Positions 8,438 to 17,704 of a stretch of DNA of 64,000 nucleotides are shown piece by piece. This DNA comes from Methylovulum sp. (GTDB taxonomy: Bacteria > Pseudomonadota > Gammaproteobacteria > Methylococcales > Methylomonadaceae). A model generated the notes under the pieces. The model was not told the DNA's origin, did no database searches, and saw only the letters and a program-made list of their open reading frames with translations. A program made the position numbers and the translations under genes. The stretch lies in NCBI GenBank assembly GCA_028712695.1, contig JAQTQZ010000003.1, positions 1 to 64,000 of the forward strand. The letters are read 5' to 3'. Each line of letters opens with the position of its first letter. Position 1 is the first letter of the stretch.

Positions 8438-9781
8438 ATGTTCGATAAAATAGTCATCGCCAATCGCGGCGAAATAGCTTTGCGTATTTTGCGCGCCTGT
8501 AAAGAACTGGGCATTAAAGTGGTTGCCGTACATTCTGAAGCTGACCGCGACTTAAAGCACGTTCGCCTAGCGGATGAATCTGTCTGCATAGGCCCTGCCG
8601 CCTCAGCGGACAGTTACCTTAACATCCCAGCAATTATTAGCGCTGCTGAAGTGACCGATGCGGAAGCCATCCATCCCGGTTACGGTTTCTTATCTGAGAA
8701 CGCCGATTTTGCTGAGAAAGTAAAACAAAGCGGTTTTGTTTTTATCGGCCCCAATGCCGAAACCATCCGCATGATGGGCGATAAAATATCAGCCAAAAAC
8801 GCCATGATTGCCGCTGGCGTCCCTTGCGTGCCCGGCAATAACAATCCCTTGTCCGACGATCATAAAAAAAACCTAAAGCTGGCCCAAGAAATTGGCTATC
8901 CGGTCATTATTAAAGCGGCTGGCGGCGGCGGCGGACGGGGCATGCGGACAGTACATACTGAAAGTACGTTATTGAACGCTATTGCCATGACTAAGGCCGA
9001 AGCAGGCAGTGCTTTCGGTAACGCCACTGTCTACATGGAAAAGTTCCTGGAAGACCCTAGGCATATTGAATTCCAAGTTTTGGCTGACACCCACGGCAAC
9101 GCCATTCACCTAGGAGAACGGGATTGCTCCATGCAGCGCCGCCACCAGAAAGTTGTCGAAGAAGCCCCTGCACCTGGCATTACCGAAGAACAACGCCGGT
9201 TTATCGGTGAACGTTGCGCTAAAGCCTGCAAAGACATTGGTTATTTAGGCGCAGGCACTTTTGAATTTTTATATGAAAAAGGCGAGTTTTATTTCATTGA
9301 AATGAACACCCGCGTACAGGTTGAGCATCCAGTTACCGAAATGGTGACAGGCATTGATATTGTTAAGGAACAATTGCGGATTGCTGCAGGCGAACCGCTA
9401 TCGGTCACCCAAGATCAAGTTAAGATTCAAGGGCATGCTATTGAATGCCGCCTTAATGCCGAAGACCCAGTAACCTTTATGCCTTGCCCAGGCACGATTA
9501 ATCAGTTCCACATGCCGGGAGGCCCTGGCATCCGCTGTGAGACCCATATTTACAATGGTTACAAGGTGCCGCCTTATTACGATTCCATGATTGGCAAGCT
9601 GATCGCCCACGGCGAATCCCGAAAAAGCGCTATCGCCCGGATGAACACCGCCTTAAGTGAAATCATCATCGACGGCATAAAAACCAATATACCGCTACAG
9701 CACGATATTATGAATGACAGCGCGTTTGTTGCAGGCGGGCAAAATATCCATTATCTGGAAAAGAAACTGGGCATTTATTGA
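8438..9781 (+). CDS. accC: Biotin carboxylase subunit of acetyl-CoA carboxylase
   Basis: 447 residues, full length. [24 protein letters not shown] opens the N-terminal domain; the ATP-grasp glycine loop [11 protein letters not shown] is near 162-172, the [21 protein letters not shown] block near 224-245 and the catalytic [16 protein letters not shown] near 286-301. It carboxylates biotin on AccB using ATP and bicarbonate. Last gene of the aroQ-accB-accC run. A structured non-coding gap separates it from prmA. Confidence 0.97.
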   Translation: MFDKIVIANRGEIALRILRACKELGIKVVAVHSEADRDLKHVRLADESVCIGPAASADSYLNIPAIISAAEVTDAEAIHPGYGFLSENADFAEKVKQSGFVFIGPNAETIRMMGDKISAKNAMIAAGVPCVPGNNNPLSDDHKKNLKLAQEIGYPVIIKAAGGGGGRGMRTVHTESTLLNAIAMTKAEAGSAFGNATVYMEKFLEDPRHIEFQVLADTHGNAIHLGERDCSMQRRHQKVVEEAPAPGITEEQRRFIGERCAKACKDIGYLGAGTFEFLYEKGEFYFIEMNTRVQVEHPVTEMVTGIDIVKEQLRIAAGEPLSVTQDQVKIQGHAIECRLNAEDPVTFMPCPGTINQFHMPGGPGIRCETHIYNGYKVPPYYDSMIGKLIAHGESRKSAIARMNTALSEIIIDGIKTNIPLQHDIMNDSAFVAGGQNIHYLEKKLGIY

Positions 9782-9896
9782 ATGCTATAGTGCCTGTAGA
9801 AATACAAAGCATAAGGCGCATCGTCACCCGCAAGATTGTCGATGCCCGCCATTTCTCAAGAGCATGTAATTAAAAGGTTTCGAGCAAGGACTTGTG

Positions 9897-9989
9897 GGGG
9901 TCGGGATAGTTTAAAGCTACCGCTCCCGAACCCCGGCTCCCCTCCCATAGCCGTGCAGGTAGCTTTGTAAAGACGGGCAAATCCTGCAC
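9897..9989 (+). other. Structured gap between accC and prmA: two inverted repeats with complementary loops
   Basis: Hairpin A: GGGGTCGGGA (9897-9906) pairs with TCCCGAACCCC (9924-9934) with one bulged base. Hairpin B: GTGCAGG (9953-9959) pairs with CCTGCAC (9983-9989). AAAGCTAC in the loop of A (9913-9920) is the exact complement of GTAGCTTT at 9959-9966, almost all in the loop of B, so a loop-loop contact or an alternative fold is possible. Either it is a structured 5' leader of prmA or a fossil of a mobile element; the sequence alone does not decide. The gap 9782-10026 has no convincing coding frame. Confidence 0.5.
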
Positions 9990-10026
9990 ATAAGCCCTAT
10001 CTCCCCGTCCACTAAAGTCTATCATT

Positions 10027-10905
10027 ATGGCCTGGCACCAAATTTCTGTTATTACTGATGAACACACCGCCCCCAAATTGGCCGATTTTTTCGACCATCT
10101 CGGTGCCGTCTCTGTTACCTATATGGATGCCGAAGACGAACCGGTCTATGAGCCCGCCATCGGTGAGACCAAAATATGGCGCAACACGCAGGTTATTGCC
10201 TTATACGAACTGGATGCAGAACCGGAGCTCATAAAATCACTGGTATACACACAGTTCCAGCCTGATGATTTAGCCAATTGGCTGCATGAAGAAATTCCCG
10301 ACCAAGCGTGGGAACGTGCTTGGATGGAATTTTATAAACCTATGAAATTTGCCGATAAGCTCTGGGTTTGCCCTACCGGTCAAGAACAGCTTGAAAGCGG
10401 CACCGTGTGTTTAACGCTTGATCCTGGCTTAGCATTTGGCACGGGAACACATCCAACCACGGCCTTATGTCTGGAATGGCTTGCTAGCCATGATTTAACC
10501 GGAAAAACCGTAATTGATTACGGTTGCGGCTCAGGCATACTGGCAGTTGCAGCTATATTACTAGGCGCTAACAACGCCCATGCGGTTGATATTGACCCGC
10601 AGGCATTGACGGCAACACACGACAACGCTTTAAAAAATCAGGTTCAAAATAAAATTAAAGCCTATTTGCCCGAACAGTTTACCCCCGTTAAAGCTGATGT
10701 CGTCCTAGCCAATATTTTAGCCAAACCACTCATCGACTTAGCAGAAACCATTATCGGTTTAGTTACGCCGGGTGGCCAACTAGTGCTGTCAGGGATACTG
10801 TATGAACAGGCCGAATCAGTAATTGCCGCTTACCGGCATGCCATCACCTTCGCCCCTCTGGCCCAACAAGAAGATTGGATCAGGCTCACGGGCATCAAAC
10901 ACTGA
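10027..10905 (+). CDS. prmA: Ribosomal protein L11 methyltransferase
   Basis: 292 residues. The N-terminal L11-recognition domain (about 1-100) is followed by a Rossmann methyltransferase with motif I VIDYGCGSGILAVAA around 158-172 and the catalytic-domain NILAKPL motif. DPGLAFGTGTHPTT (about 137-150) is the PrmA hallmark. It trimethylates L11. Gene order accC-prmA is standard. The stop is four bases before the start of the following zinc-ribbon gene. Confidence 0.96.
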   Translation: MAWHQISVITDEHTAPKLADFFDHLGAVSVTYMDAEDEPVYEPAIGETKIWRNTQVIALYELDAEPELIKSLVYTQFQPDDLANWLHEEIPDQAWERAWMEFYKPMKFADKLWVCPTGQEQLESGTVCLTLDPGLAFGTGTHPTTALCLEWLASHDLTGKTVIDYGCGSGILAVAAILLGANNAHAVDIDPQALTATHDNALKNQVQNKIKAYLPEQFTPVKADVVLANILAKPLIDLAETIIGLVTPGGQLVLSGILYEQAESVIAAYRHAITFAPLAQQEDWIRLTGIKH

Positions 10906-10909
10906 AACC

Positions 10910-11614
10910 ATGTTTACGCAATGCCCTAACTGCCATCAAAAACAGCCGCTGACGGTAGAGCAATTACGCAACAGCAAGGCAATTGCGCATTGTAGCCAGT
11001 GCGGCATTATGTTCGATGCATTGGAGCTCATCAATGAAACAGTCCCTGATAGTCCGAAGAAAGACCTGCCACAGTTTGGCATCCATCAGGACAAGCCAAG
11101 CGGTATAACCAAGGCCACGATCCAAAAACTACCTTGGGAAAACCCTTTGCCGCACGGCAAAACTTATTGGCGCACTGGCGTATTTTTGGGTTTGCTCATG
11201 CTAATCTCACAAGCGACCTATTTTGAAGGCTATGCGCTCAGCCAAAATGTAAGCGTCCGCCCCAGCCTTGAAAGGCTATGCCAACACCTTAACTGCCGGT
11301 TGCCCGCTTACCAAAATCCAGACGAACTGACAGTGATGCACGGTGCTTTGAGCCCGTTACCTGACAAGAATTACGAATTTCGGGCTATCATCAATAATCA
11401 GGCAGCCTTTACCCAACGCTACCCGAACCTTAACCTAAGTTTGCTCGATTACACTGGGAAGCCGTTTACCCACCGGGTTTTCAGGCCGCAGGATTATTTA
11501 CCCCAGCCGTCTAAAACCAGCACAATGGAGGCCAATGCAACCTTAGACATCACTTTATATATAGCCGCCACTAAAAATCTTGTCGGCGGTTATACTTTTG
11601 ACCTTTCTTATTAA
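10910..11614 (+). CDS. Zinc-ribbon, single-membrane-segment protein (DUF3426 family)
   Basis: 234 residues. The N-terminus has a CxxC...CxxC zinc ribbon (Cys5, Cys8, Cys28, Cys31) of the MJ0042 type, a Pro-rich stretch, one membrane helix at roughly 82-100, and a C-terminal DUF3426-type domain predicted outside the cytoplasm. Function is unknown. In many gammaproteobacteria a DUF3426 gene sits between prmA and dusB-fis, as here. An upstream in-frame ATG at 10823 would run through the end of prmA and adds 29 residues that do not belong to the family, so I begin at the ATG giving MFTQCPNC. Confidence 0.8.
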   Translation: MFTQCPNCHQKQPLTVEQLRNSKAIAHCSQCGIMFDALELINETVPDSPKKDLPQFGIHQDKPSGITKATIQKLPWENPLPHGKTYWRTGVFLGLLMLISQATYFEGYALSQNVSVRPSLERLCQHLNCRLPAYQNPDELTVMHGALSPLPDKNYEFRAIINNQAAFTQRYPNLNLSLLDYTGKPFTHRVFRPQDYLPQPSKTSTMEANATLDITLYIAATKNLVGGYTFDLSY

Positions 11615-11616
11615 TT

Positions 11617-12813
11617 ATGTCGCACCCCATACTGTATTTAAAAAAAAACGAAGACCAACGCCTACGTAAAGGTCATTTATGGGTTTTCAGTAATGAAATT
11701 GACACCCAACGCTCACCGTTGGATGCTTTTGTACCAGGCGATCTGGCACAAATACAAAGCAGTGACGGTAAAGCAATGGGCACTGCTTATGTCAACCCGC
11801 AAGCGTTAATTTGTGCACGGCTGCTGTCACGTAAAGCCAACCTGAAATTTGGCGGCAATTTTTTTAAAGAACGCCTGACAACTGCCTTAAGCTTACGCGA
11901 AAAGCTTTTTAGCAAACCTTATTATCGCTTGGTGTTTGGTGAAAGCGATGGCTTGCCCGGCTTGGTCATTGACCGTTTTGGCCCTGTGCTTTCATTGCAA
12001 ATAACCACAGCTGGCATGGAGCAGCGTAAGGAAATCCTGTGCGCCACACTTATCGAACTATTAGCGCCTGCCGCTATCGTGTTAAAAAATGATAACGGCC
12101 AGCGGCAACTGGAAGGTCTAAGCATGGAATCGGAGATTGTTTATGGCACCCTCCCTGACACGGTTATCATTGAAGAAAACGGTGCGCAATTTAAAATAGA
12201 CATTCTCGATGGCCAAAAAACCGGCTGGTTTTATGACCACCGCAGTAGCCGTGCGCAATTGGCAAGCGTGGCAAAAAACCAGCGCGTACTGGATTTGTTT
12301 TCTTATACCGGCGCATGGGGCATTCCTGCCGCCATTGCCGGTGCCACTGAGGTCACTTGCGTCGATGCTTCGGAAGGCGCATTGGCACTCGCACTGGAAA
12401 ACGCCCGGCTCAACCGGGTTGACCAAACCATGCAGTTTGTGCGCAGCGATGTGTTCGAATTCCTTAAACAGGCACGCTTGGACAACCAACTTTATGACAT
12501 CATAATACTGGATCCGCCCGCGCTGATTAAGCGTAAAAAGGACTTCAAACAAGGTTATGAGGCTTACCGGCGATTAAACCATCTCGCCTTGCAGGTTTTG
12601 GCAAAAAATGGCATCTTGGTTTCGGCGTCCTGTTCTTTTCATTTGAGCCGCGACAATCTGCACGAGATATTGCGCTCGTCCGGCCGGCACATAGACCGTC
12701 ATTTGGTGTTTTTTGCTGAAGGCGGACAGGGGCCAGATCATCCGGTTGACCCAGCTGCACCTGAAACAGAGTACCTAAAAACTTTTTTTTGTTCAGTATC
12801 GTCCAGTTTATAA
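11617..12813 (+). CDS. rlmI: 23S rRNA m5C1962 methyltransferase RlmI
   Basis: 398 residues, normal length. N-terminal PUA domain (RKGHLWVFSNEID near 17-30), central EEHD-type segment, and a C-terminal Rossmann methyltransferase with DLFSYTGAWGIPAA (about 227-240), LDPPALIK (about 297-304) and the Cys-bearing SASCSFHLS (about 335-343). It methylates cytosine 1962 of 23S rRNA. Starts 2 bases after the zinc-ribbon gene, so is probably in the same transcript. Its presence interrupts the usual prmA-dusB order. Confidence 0.92.
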   Translation: MSHPILYLKKNEDQRLRKGHLWVFSNEIDTQRSPLDAFVPGDLAQIQSSDGKAMGTAYVNPQALICARLLSRKANLKFGGNFFKERLTTALSLREKLFSKPYYRLVFGESDGLPGLVIDRFGPVLSLQITTAGMEQRKEILCATLIELLAPAAIVLKNDNGQRQLEGLSMESEIVYGTLPDTVIIEENGAQFKIDILDGQKTGWFYDHRSSRAQLASVAKNQRVLDLFSYTGAWGIPAAIAGATEVTCVDASEGALALALENARLNRVDQTMQFVRSDVFEFLKQARLDNQLYDIIILDPPALIKRKKDFKQGYEAYRRLNHLALQVLAKNGILVSASCSFHLSRDNLHEILRSSGRHIDRHLVFFAEGGQGPDHPVDPAAPETEYLKTFFCSVSSSL

Positions 12814-12829
12814 CACCTGAAACCTCGTT

Positions 12830-13027
12830 ATGACCAATAAAAAACCCAACGAAAGTTGCGCACTCTGTGGTCAACCCGTTGAAATCAAAGGATTCACTCT
12901 ACCCACCAATGACGGAGAAAATAAATTCTGCTGTGCTGGCTGTTTGAGCATTTATCAGTTGCTTAAAAACATTAATAATATAACTATAATCGACAAACCA
13001 CCCGATAATGAGGATAAACACCAATGA
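12830..13027 (+). CDS. Stand-alone metal-binding domain like that of CcoI/FixI copper ATPases
   Basis: 65 residues. CALCGQPVE (16-24) followed by NKFCCAGC (32-39 region) and SIYQLL matches the N-terminal metal-binding domain (PF12156 type) of heavy-metal P-type ATPases that feed copper to cytochrome oxidases. Here the ATPase is missing: the frame stops after 65 residues and the next gene, overlapping by 4 bases (ATGA), is unrelated. It could be a small copper or zinc carrier, or a relic. No frameshift continues into ATPase sequence in any frame I can see. The link to metal is from the family, the separation is read directly. Confidence 0.7.
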   Translation: MTNKKPNESCALCGQPVEIKGFTLPTNDGENKFCCAGCLSIYQLLKNINNITIIDKPPDNEDKHQ

Positions 13028-13569
13028 AAGCCTGCGATTCCTGTAGTAACAGCCGAGTTCAAATCGGCAAAAACCATAACAACATGCCCGTCTGGCAACG
13101 GGCCATCGGTATGATCTTGGTTTACCTGCCTATCCTGACCTTGCCGTTTGTGATTTTGAGTGCTTATATGACCTACTATCACTTACGTCTTGTCGGTGCC
13201 GAAAATTTAAAAACGTGGTCTGATTACCTTCCCGATCGCGCCAGCTATAGATATTCTTACAAAAACCAAATCACGATGACCCCCTCTTTTCAACCCAGCT
13301 TGTCGCAATACAAATGGTTTTGGCTTGCCAACTGCACTTGGTATTGCCCCTATAGCGTCGCCCTGTTTGAATGGCATGCCTATCTGGTCAAAATCGTTGA
13401 AAATTGGTGGTGTCCGTTCGGGCATGGCAAAAAAGAAACCTATAATAATGCCCCAATCGACAAATCGTTTTGGCATATCTATCCTGATGATACTGCAAAG
13501 CTGACTGACGAAGACCGTGACAACCCTATTTGGAATGAACCATCAAAAACAGATTCTTCAGAATCGTAA
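13024..13569 (+). CDS. Unknown membrane protein rich in Cys and Trp
   Basis: 181 residues, family not recognised. It opens with MKACDSC (Cys4, Cys7), has one strongly hydrophobic helix at about 27-49, and a soluble part with many aromatic residues, NCTWYCPYS (near 108-116) and WWCPFGHGKK (near 132-141). The tail is acidic. Cys pairs at both ends could bind metal or haem, but no CxxCH motif occurs. It overlaps the metal-binding domain gene by 4 bases, which suggests the two proteins are made together. A perfect hairpin follows the stop codon. Confidence 0.7.
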   Translation: MKACDSCSNSRVQIGKNHNNMPVWQRAIGMILVYLPILTLPFVILSAYMTYYHLRLVGAENLKTWSDYLPDRASYRYSYKNQITMTPSFQPSLSQYKWFWLANCTWYCPYSVALFEWHAYLVKIVENWWCPFGHGKKETYNNAPIDKSFWHIYPDDTAKLTDEDRDNPIWNEPSKTDSSES

Positions 13570-13582
13570 AGCGGCATTTAAA

Positions 13583-13609
13583 CAGCAGCGATAAAGACAA
13601 TCGCTGCTG
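13583..13609 (+). terminator. Hairpin after the 181-residue membrane protein gene
   Basis: CAGCAGCGAT (13583-13592) pairs perfectly with ATCGCTGCTG (13600-13609) around a 7-base loop, followed by AAAACTTTTGCTTTTT. The T-rich tail begins a few bases late, so termination is likely but may be partial. It separates the rlmI group from dusB-fis. Confidence 0.6.
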
Positions 13610-13673
13610 AAAACTTTTGCTTTTTAAGGTATGATTAGCGCCCTTTTCGTGTTCGCTAGCCTTAAGGCAAACC

Positions 13674-14642
13674 ATGCAGATAGGCAATTATCAATTACCT
13701 AACAACCTGATACTCGCACCCATGGCCGGTATTACTGACCACCCGTTTCGGGAAGTGTGCAAGCAATTTGGCGCAGGCTTGGCCGTGTCTGAAATGGTCG
13801 CGTCTAATCCGGCTTTACAAGCCCATAAGCGCACCTTATTAAAAGCCGACCATAGCAACGACACCGGAATACGCTCAGTACAGATACTAGGCACCGATCC
13901 GCAACAAATGGCCGATGCAGCACTAATTAATGTTCGGCGTGGCGCCCAAATTATCGACATCAATATGGGTTGTCCGGCCAAAAAGGTCTGCTCGGTAGCA
14001 GCGGGTTCGGCGCTTTTAAAAGACGAAGCCTTAGTCAGACGAATTCTTGAGGCGGTCGTGAAGGCGATTGAGGTGCCGGTCACGCTAAAAATCCGTACCG
14101 GCTGGGACTTAAATAACCGCAATGCCGTCAGCATTGCCAAAATCGCCGAAGATACCGGCATTGCCGCGTTAACAGTACATGGCCGGACCCGTGCCTGCAA
14201 GTTTGAGGGTCGGGCCGAATATGAAACCGTCAAACACGTTAAGCAATCGGTCAGTATTCCCATTATTGCCAATGGCGATATAGATTCGCCGGAAGCGGCC
14301 AGGCAAGTGCTTGATGCAACGGGCGCGGATGCCATTATGATAGGCCGCGCGGCACAAGGAAACCCTTGGTTATTCGATCAGATCAGCTATTTTCTTGATA
14401 CCGGAAAACACCTTGAGAAACCTAATGCGGCAATGATACACAGCACATTACTCAGCCATCTTGAAAAACTCTATAGTTTTTATGGTAATGTCACAGGGGT
14501 TAGGATGGCCAGAAAACATATCGGCTGGTACTTTAAGCAACTCGATATACCCTCAAGCCACACCCAAAAAACCATCAACGAAGCCAACGAACCATCAGAG
14601 CAAATCAGACGGGTTCATGCTGCTTTTGACTTTTTTAACTAA
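13674..14642 (+). CDS. dusB: tRNA-dihydrouridine synthase B
   Basis: 322 residues, full length FMN enzyme reducing uridine 17 of tRNA. The N-terminus has LAPMAGITDHPFR (14-26 region), the catalytic Cys100 sits in NMGCPAKKV, and KIRTGWD and HGRTR motifs follow, with IANGDI and IGRAAQGNPW in the FMN phosphate-binding part. It is directly followed by fis, the classical dusB-fis operon in which fis is expressed from the dusB promoter and controlled by growth phase. A run of GC-rich sequence (AGCGCCC) lies after a TATGAT box at about 13630-13635, resembling a stringently controlled discriminator. Confidence 0.95.
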   Translation: MQIGNYQLPNNLILAPMAGITDHPFREVCKQFGAGLAVSEMVASNPALQAHKRTLLKADHSNDTGIRSVQILGTDPQQMADAALINVRRGAQIIDINMGCPAKKVCSVAAGSALLKDEALVRRILEAVVKAIEVPVTLKIRTGWDLNNRNAVSIAKIAEDTGIAALTVHGRTRACKFEGRAEYETVKHVKQSVSIPIIANGDIDSPEAARQVLDATGADAIMIGRAAQGNPWLFDQISYFLDTGKHLEKPNAAMIHSTLLSHLEKLYSFYGNVTGVRMARKHIGWYFKQLDIPSSHTQKTINEANEPSEQIRRVHAAFDFFN

Positions 14643-14658
14643 GCCCGTTCCGCATACT

Positions 14659-14910
14659 ATGGAAATAACCAATAAAAACAACTCTATCCCGTTGTCTGTG
14701 TATGTCAAACAGAGCATGGAAATTTATTTTTCACAACTAAGCGACCACGATGCCGTCAATTTGCACGCATTGGTCATCAGCGAAGTTGAAAAACCATTGC
14801 TCGAAGTCGCCCTAGCGCACTCGGGATACAACCAAACCAAAACAGCCAAAGTGCTGGGTCTAAGCCGCAGCACTTTACGCAAAAAACTGGAGCTGTACGG
14901 AATTTCTTGA
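14659..14910 (+). CDS. fis: DNA-binding protein Fis
   Basis: 83 residues, a little shorter than E. coli Fis (98) because the flexible N-terminus is reduced. The C-terminal helix-turn-helix reads NQTKTAKVLGLSRSTLRKKLELYG, the Fis/NtrC-type DNA-binding unit. I start at the ATG giving MEITNK, 16 bases after dusB; a longer frame from 14461 lies inside dusB and is not Fis-like. Nucleoid protein and global regulator. Confidence 0.92.
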   Translation: MEITNKNNSIPLSVYVKQSMEIYFSQLSDHDAVNLHALVISEVEKPLLEVALAHSGYNQTKTAKVLGLSRSTLRKKLELYGIS

Positions 14911-14986
14911 TATCAGTTTCAAAAAACACTCAAGTATAGTGGCACAGCTTAGCGCGGCAGCGCTTGTTTTCGCCACCTATTGATAG

Positions 14987-15604
14987 CTAATGGCCCTTGT
15001 CTTTTTGTATGCTGGATTCGGTGACTATCGCATCGATCCCGTTTTTCCTCAACCGGTTCCTTACAAGATCCACGCTACCCACTTGCGTGTAAGGGCCCAG
15101 CTTGACACGGTAACCTACCGTATCGCCTATTTTCGCCTTTTCAACTTTAGACTCAATCCCCATTAACGCAAGCTTCGCGCGTAACTGGTCAGCTTCCCGC
15201 AATGATTTAAACGATCCTGCTTGCATGACATAATGGCTTTCTTTAGCTTTGCCTACCCGTTCTTCACGGGAGCGGGTCTTGATCTCATGCTCAGGGACGA
15301 CGACTTCCTTATCAGGCAGGACGGTATAAAACTCAAAATGCGGCGGCTTAGGCTTTGCGTCCTCAACTGGCTTAGGAGGGGGGGCTTTTTTGGGGTCGGC
15401 CGCCCCTGTCTTTTGGGAATTGGCGGCTATAGGCGCCAGCACGTCTGGTTGCTTGCTGCCATTGATACGCAGATAAACCAGAAAGGCGATAAACGAGATA
15501 ACCAGCGATGCAACCAGCGCCCAGCGCCAAACCGCTACCGCTGGTTGCTGGCGCCCCCCCTTTTTTTTCGGTTGTCCGCGCGGCTTATAGTCTCTAGCCA
15601 TCAC
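14987..15604 (-). CDS. SPOR-domain inner-membrane protein (FtsN-like)
   Basis: 205 residues: a basic cytoplasmic tail ([14 protein letters not shown]), one membrane helix (about 28-48), a Pro/Lys-rich periplasmic linker (about 70-95), and a C-terminal SPOR domain (about 123-200) beginning [14 protein letters not shown] domains bind denuded septal glycan, so a role in cell division is likely. It starts within the last bases of argS (4-base overlap), an arrangement also known from Pseudomonas. It could be the functional FtsN, but sequence outside SPOR is too variable to be sure. Confidence 0.85.
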   Translation of the reverse strand: MMARDYKPRGQPKKKGGRQQPAVAVWRWALVASLVISFIAFLVYLRINGSKQPDVLAPIAANSQKTGAADPKKAPPPKPVEDAKPKPPHFEFYTVLPDKEVVVPEHEIKTRSREERVGKAKESHYVMQAGSFKSLREADQLRAKLALMGIESKVEKAKIGDTVGYRVKLGPYTQVGSVDLVRNRLRKNGIDAIVTESSIQKDKGH

Positions 15605-17361
15605 ATCGACTCAGGTGTGCTGATACCTAATAGGCCCAGCCCATTTGCCAATACTTGTTTGGCCGCGCCAATCAAGTTAAGCCGCGCGTCACGCAAGGCG
15701 GCATCCTCAACAAGGAATTGGTGGGCGTTATAATAGGTATGGAATTCATGCGCCAATTCGCGCAGATAATGGATAAGCTGATGTGGTTCATACTGCAAGG
15801 CGGCGCGCTCCAACAATTCAGGATAACGCACCAACGCCGACACCAACGAAGCTTCATGTTCTTCCACCAATAGTTCCAGATTTTCCATCCCCAATAACAA
15901 GTTCCTTTCCCAGCCTTTCTCATCAAGTTGACGGAACACGCTGCACACCCTAGCGTAAGCATATTGGACATAAAAAACCGGATTCTCGTTGGTTTTTGAA
16001 GTCGCCAGCTTCAAATCAAAATCGATATGCTGTTCCGACCGGCGCATCACATAAAAGAAACGCGCGGCATCCTTCCCCACTTCATTACGCAATTGCCGTA
16101 GGGTCACAAACTCGCCGGAACGGGTGGACATTTGCACTTTTTCTTCGCCACGATACAACGTCGCAAACTGCACCAACAACACGTTCAGTTTAGCCGGGTT
16201 TGCACCAAGCGCCTGCATGGCCGCCCTAACCCTAGGGATATAGCCATGATGGTCAGCACCCCAAATATCGATCATTTGGTCAAAACCACGATCCAGCTTA
16301 TTCATATGGTAAGCAATATCGGAGGCAAAATACGTATATTGTCCGTTTTCACGCACCACTACACGGTCTTTCTCGTCGCCTAGCTGGCTGGAAGCAAACC
16401 AAGTCGCCCCATCCTGCTCGTAAAGATGGCCACCGGCACGTAAACGTTCCAGCGCCTTTTCAACTGAGCCGTCATCCATCAACTGGCGTTCTGAAAACCA
16501 TTGCTGATAATCCACGCCAAATTCGTGCAGATCGGCTTTAATGTCGTCCAGAATCTTGTTTAGGCCTATCTGAAAAAAATCTTGATACAGCGATGTGCCC
16601 AACAGGGTTTTGGCGCGGGCAATCAGCGCATCGATATGCAGCTCCTTATCGCCGCCTTGGGGTTCGTCAAGCGGGATGTTTTCTAACACTAATTCTACTG
16701 GCCGACGGTATTCGTTATTCGCATTTTTATGAATATCCCAAGCAATTTCGCGCACATAATTACCGCGATAACCGTTGCTTGGAAAAGGCAACACTTCGTC
16801 GCATTCTTCCAAATATCTCAGCCAAATACTGGTCGCGAGTATATCCATTTGCCGGCCCGCGTCATTGACATAGTATTCACGATGCACATCGAAACCAACC
16901 GCATTTAATAAATCAGCAACCACCGAACCATACGCCGCCCCACGACCATGACCAACATGCAATGGCCCGGTAGGATTTGCGGAGACAAATTCCACTTGCA
17001 CTTTTTTACCCGCCCCCACTTGACTTAAGCCAAATTTAGATCCCGAGTCATGAATTTGTCTGATAATTTCGAACTGGGATTTAGTATCAATAAAAAAATT
17101 GATGAAGCCAGGGCCTGCCAATTCAACCTTAGTGACCATGTCATGCTGAGGCAGCGATGCAATAATTTTTTCAGCCAACTGCCGGGGATTTGATTTTGCC
17201 GGCTTTGCCAGCACTAAGGCAATATTTGCTGCAAAATTACCGTGCAGCGGGTCACGGGTGCGTTCAATTGTAATGGGTGGGTTAATTTCCTGTTCTAGGG
17301 CTCCGTCTGTTTTGAGTTTTTCAACGGCTTGCAGGATAAGTTCTTCTATCTTTTTTTTCAT
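15601..17361 (-). CDS. argS: Arginyl-tRNA synthetase
   Basis: 586 residues, class I synthetase. Add-1 domain at the N-terminus, the HIGH signature as HVGHG in [19 protein letters not shown] (about 128-146), [11 protein letters not shown] (about 339-349), MSTRSG in place of KMSKS (usual for many ArgRS), and the C-terminal anticodon-binding domain. Overlaps the SPOR-domain gene by 4 bases. Divergent from the cytochrome oxidase operon. Confidence 0.97.
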   Translation of the reverse strand: MKKKIEELILQAVEKLKTDGALEQEINPPITIERTRDPLHGNFAANIALVLAKPAKSNPRQLAEKIIASLPQHDMVTKVELAGPGFINFFIDTKSQFEIIRQIHDSGSKFGLSQVGAGKKVQVEFVSANPTGPLHVGHGRGAAYGSVVADLLNAVGFDVHREYYVNDAGRQMDILATSIWLRYLEECDEVLPFPSNGYRGNYVREIAWDIHKNANNEYRRPVELVLENIPLDEPQGGDKELHIDALIARAKTLLGTSLYQDFFQIGLNKILDDIKADLHEFGVDYQQWFSERQLMDDGSVEKALERLRAGGHLYEQDGATWFASSQLGDEKDRVVVRENGQYTYFASDIAYHMNKLDRGFDQMIDIWGADHHGYIPRVRAAMQALGANPAKLNVLLVQFATLYRGEEKVQMSTRSGEFVTLRQLRNEVGKDAARFFYVMRRSEQHIDFDLKLATSKTNENPVFYVQYAYARVCSVFRQLDEKGWERNLLLGMENLELLVEEHEASLVSALVRYPELLERAALQYEPHQLIHYLRELAHEFHTYYNAHQFLVEDAALRDARLNLIGAAKQVLANGLGLLGISTPESM

Positions 17362-17464
17362 TGCTACGCTGCATTTATCAGATCAAATTTAGAGGCACAT
17401 TATCCATGAAAGTTAGTTGTTTATCCATCCAAACAAAGTCCAGTTGCCCGGCCCATTCGCCAAA

Positions 17465-17493
17465 CAGACAAACCCTGTTTTTAAACCTATAAT
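17465..17493 (+). promoter_or_regulatory. Candidate promoter of the ba3-like oxidase operon
   Basis: A perfect TATAAT at 17488-17493 lies 17 bases after CAGACA (17465-17470, four of six matches to the -35 box). The first oxidase gene starts about 60 bases downstream. A small inverted repeat ACCAT-tcata-ATGGT follows the -10 box and might be part of an operator. Prediction only. Confidence 0.45.
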
Positions 17494-17554
17494 GACCGCA
17501 CCATTCATAATGGTATTGAAAAATAAATAATTTAGCGCTGTTAGAGAGGATGAT

Positions 17555-17698
17555 ATGGATCAAATAAGTGACGAAGAACGACAACGTATTCTCGAAAGTT
17601 CGCCTATTGGGACTTTTGCCCTAATGTCAGCAGTGATCGGCGGCATGGTCATTGCCTGGCTGTTTTTATATTACGGCGTGTTTCTGCCAAGAGGATAA
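17555..17698 (+). CDS. Cytochrome c oxidase small subunit IIa (ba3 type)
   Basis: A 47-residue protein, MDQISDEERQRILESSP then a single hydrophobic helix (about 19-43) ending FLPRG. It lies immediately before subunit II with 6 bases between. ba3-type oxidases carry a one-helix subunit IIa that structurally replaces the first helix of normal subunit II; size, topology and position all match. A good Shine-Dalgarno-like AGAGAGGA precedes the ATG. It is short enough to be skipped by gene callers. Confidence 0.75.
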   Translation: MDQISDEERQRILESSPIGTFALMSAVIGGMVIAWLFLYYGVFLPRG

Positions 17699-17704
17699 GA
17701 CGTT

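Noticed and set aside
13691-14335. 214-codon frame antisense to dusB
   Set aside because: Entirely covered by dusB with a strong enzyme signature; antisense open frame is a by-product of codon use.
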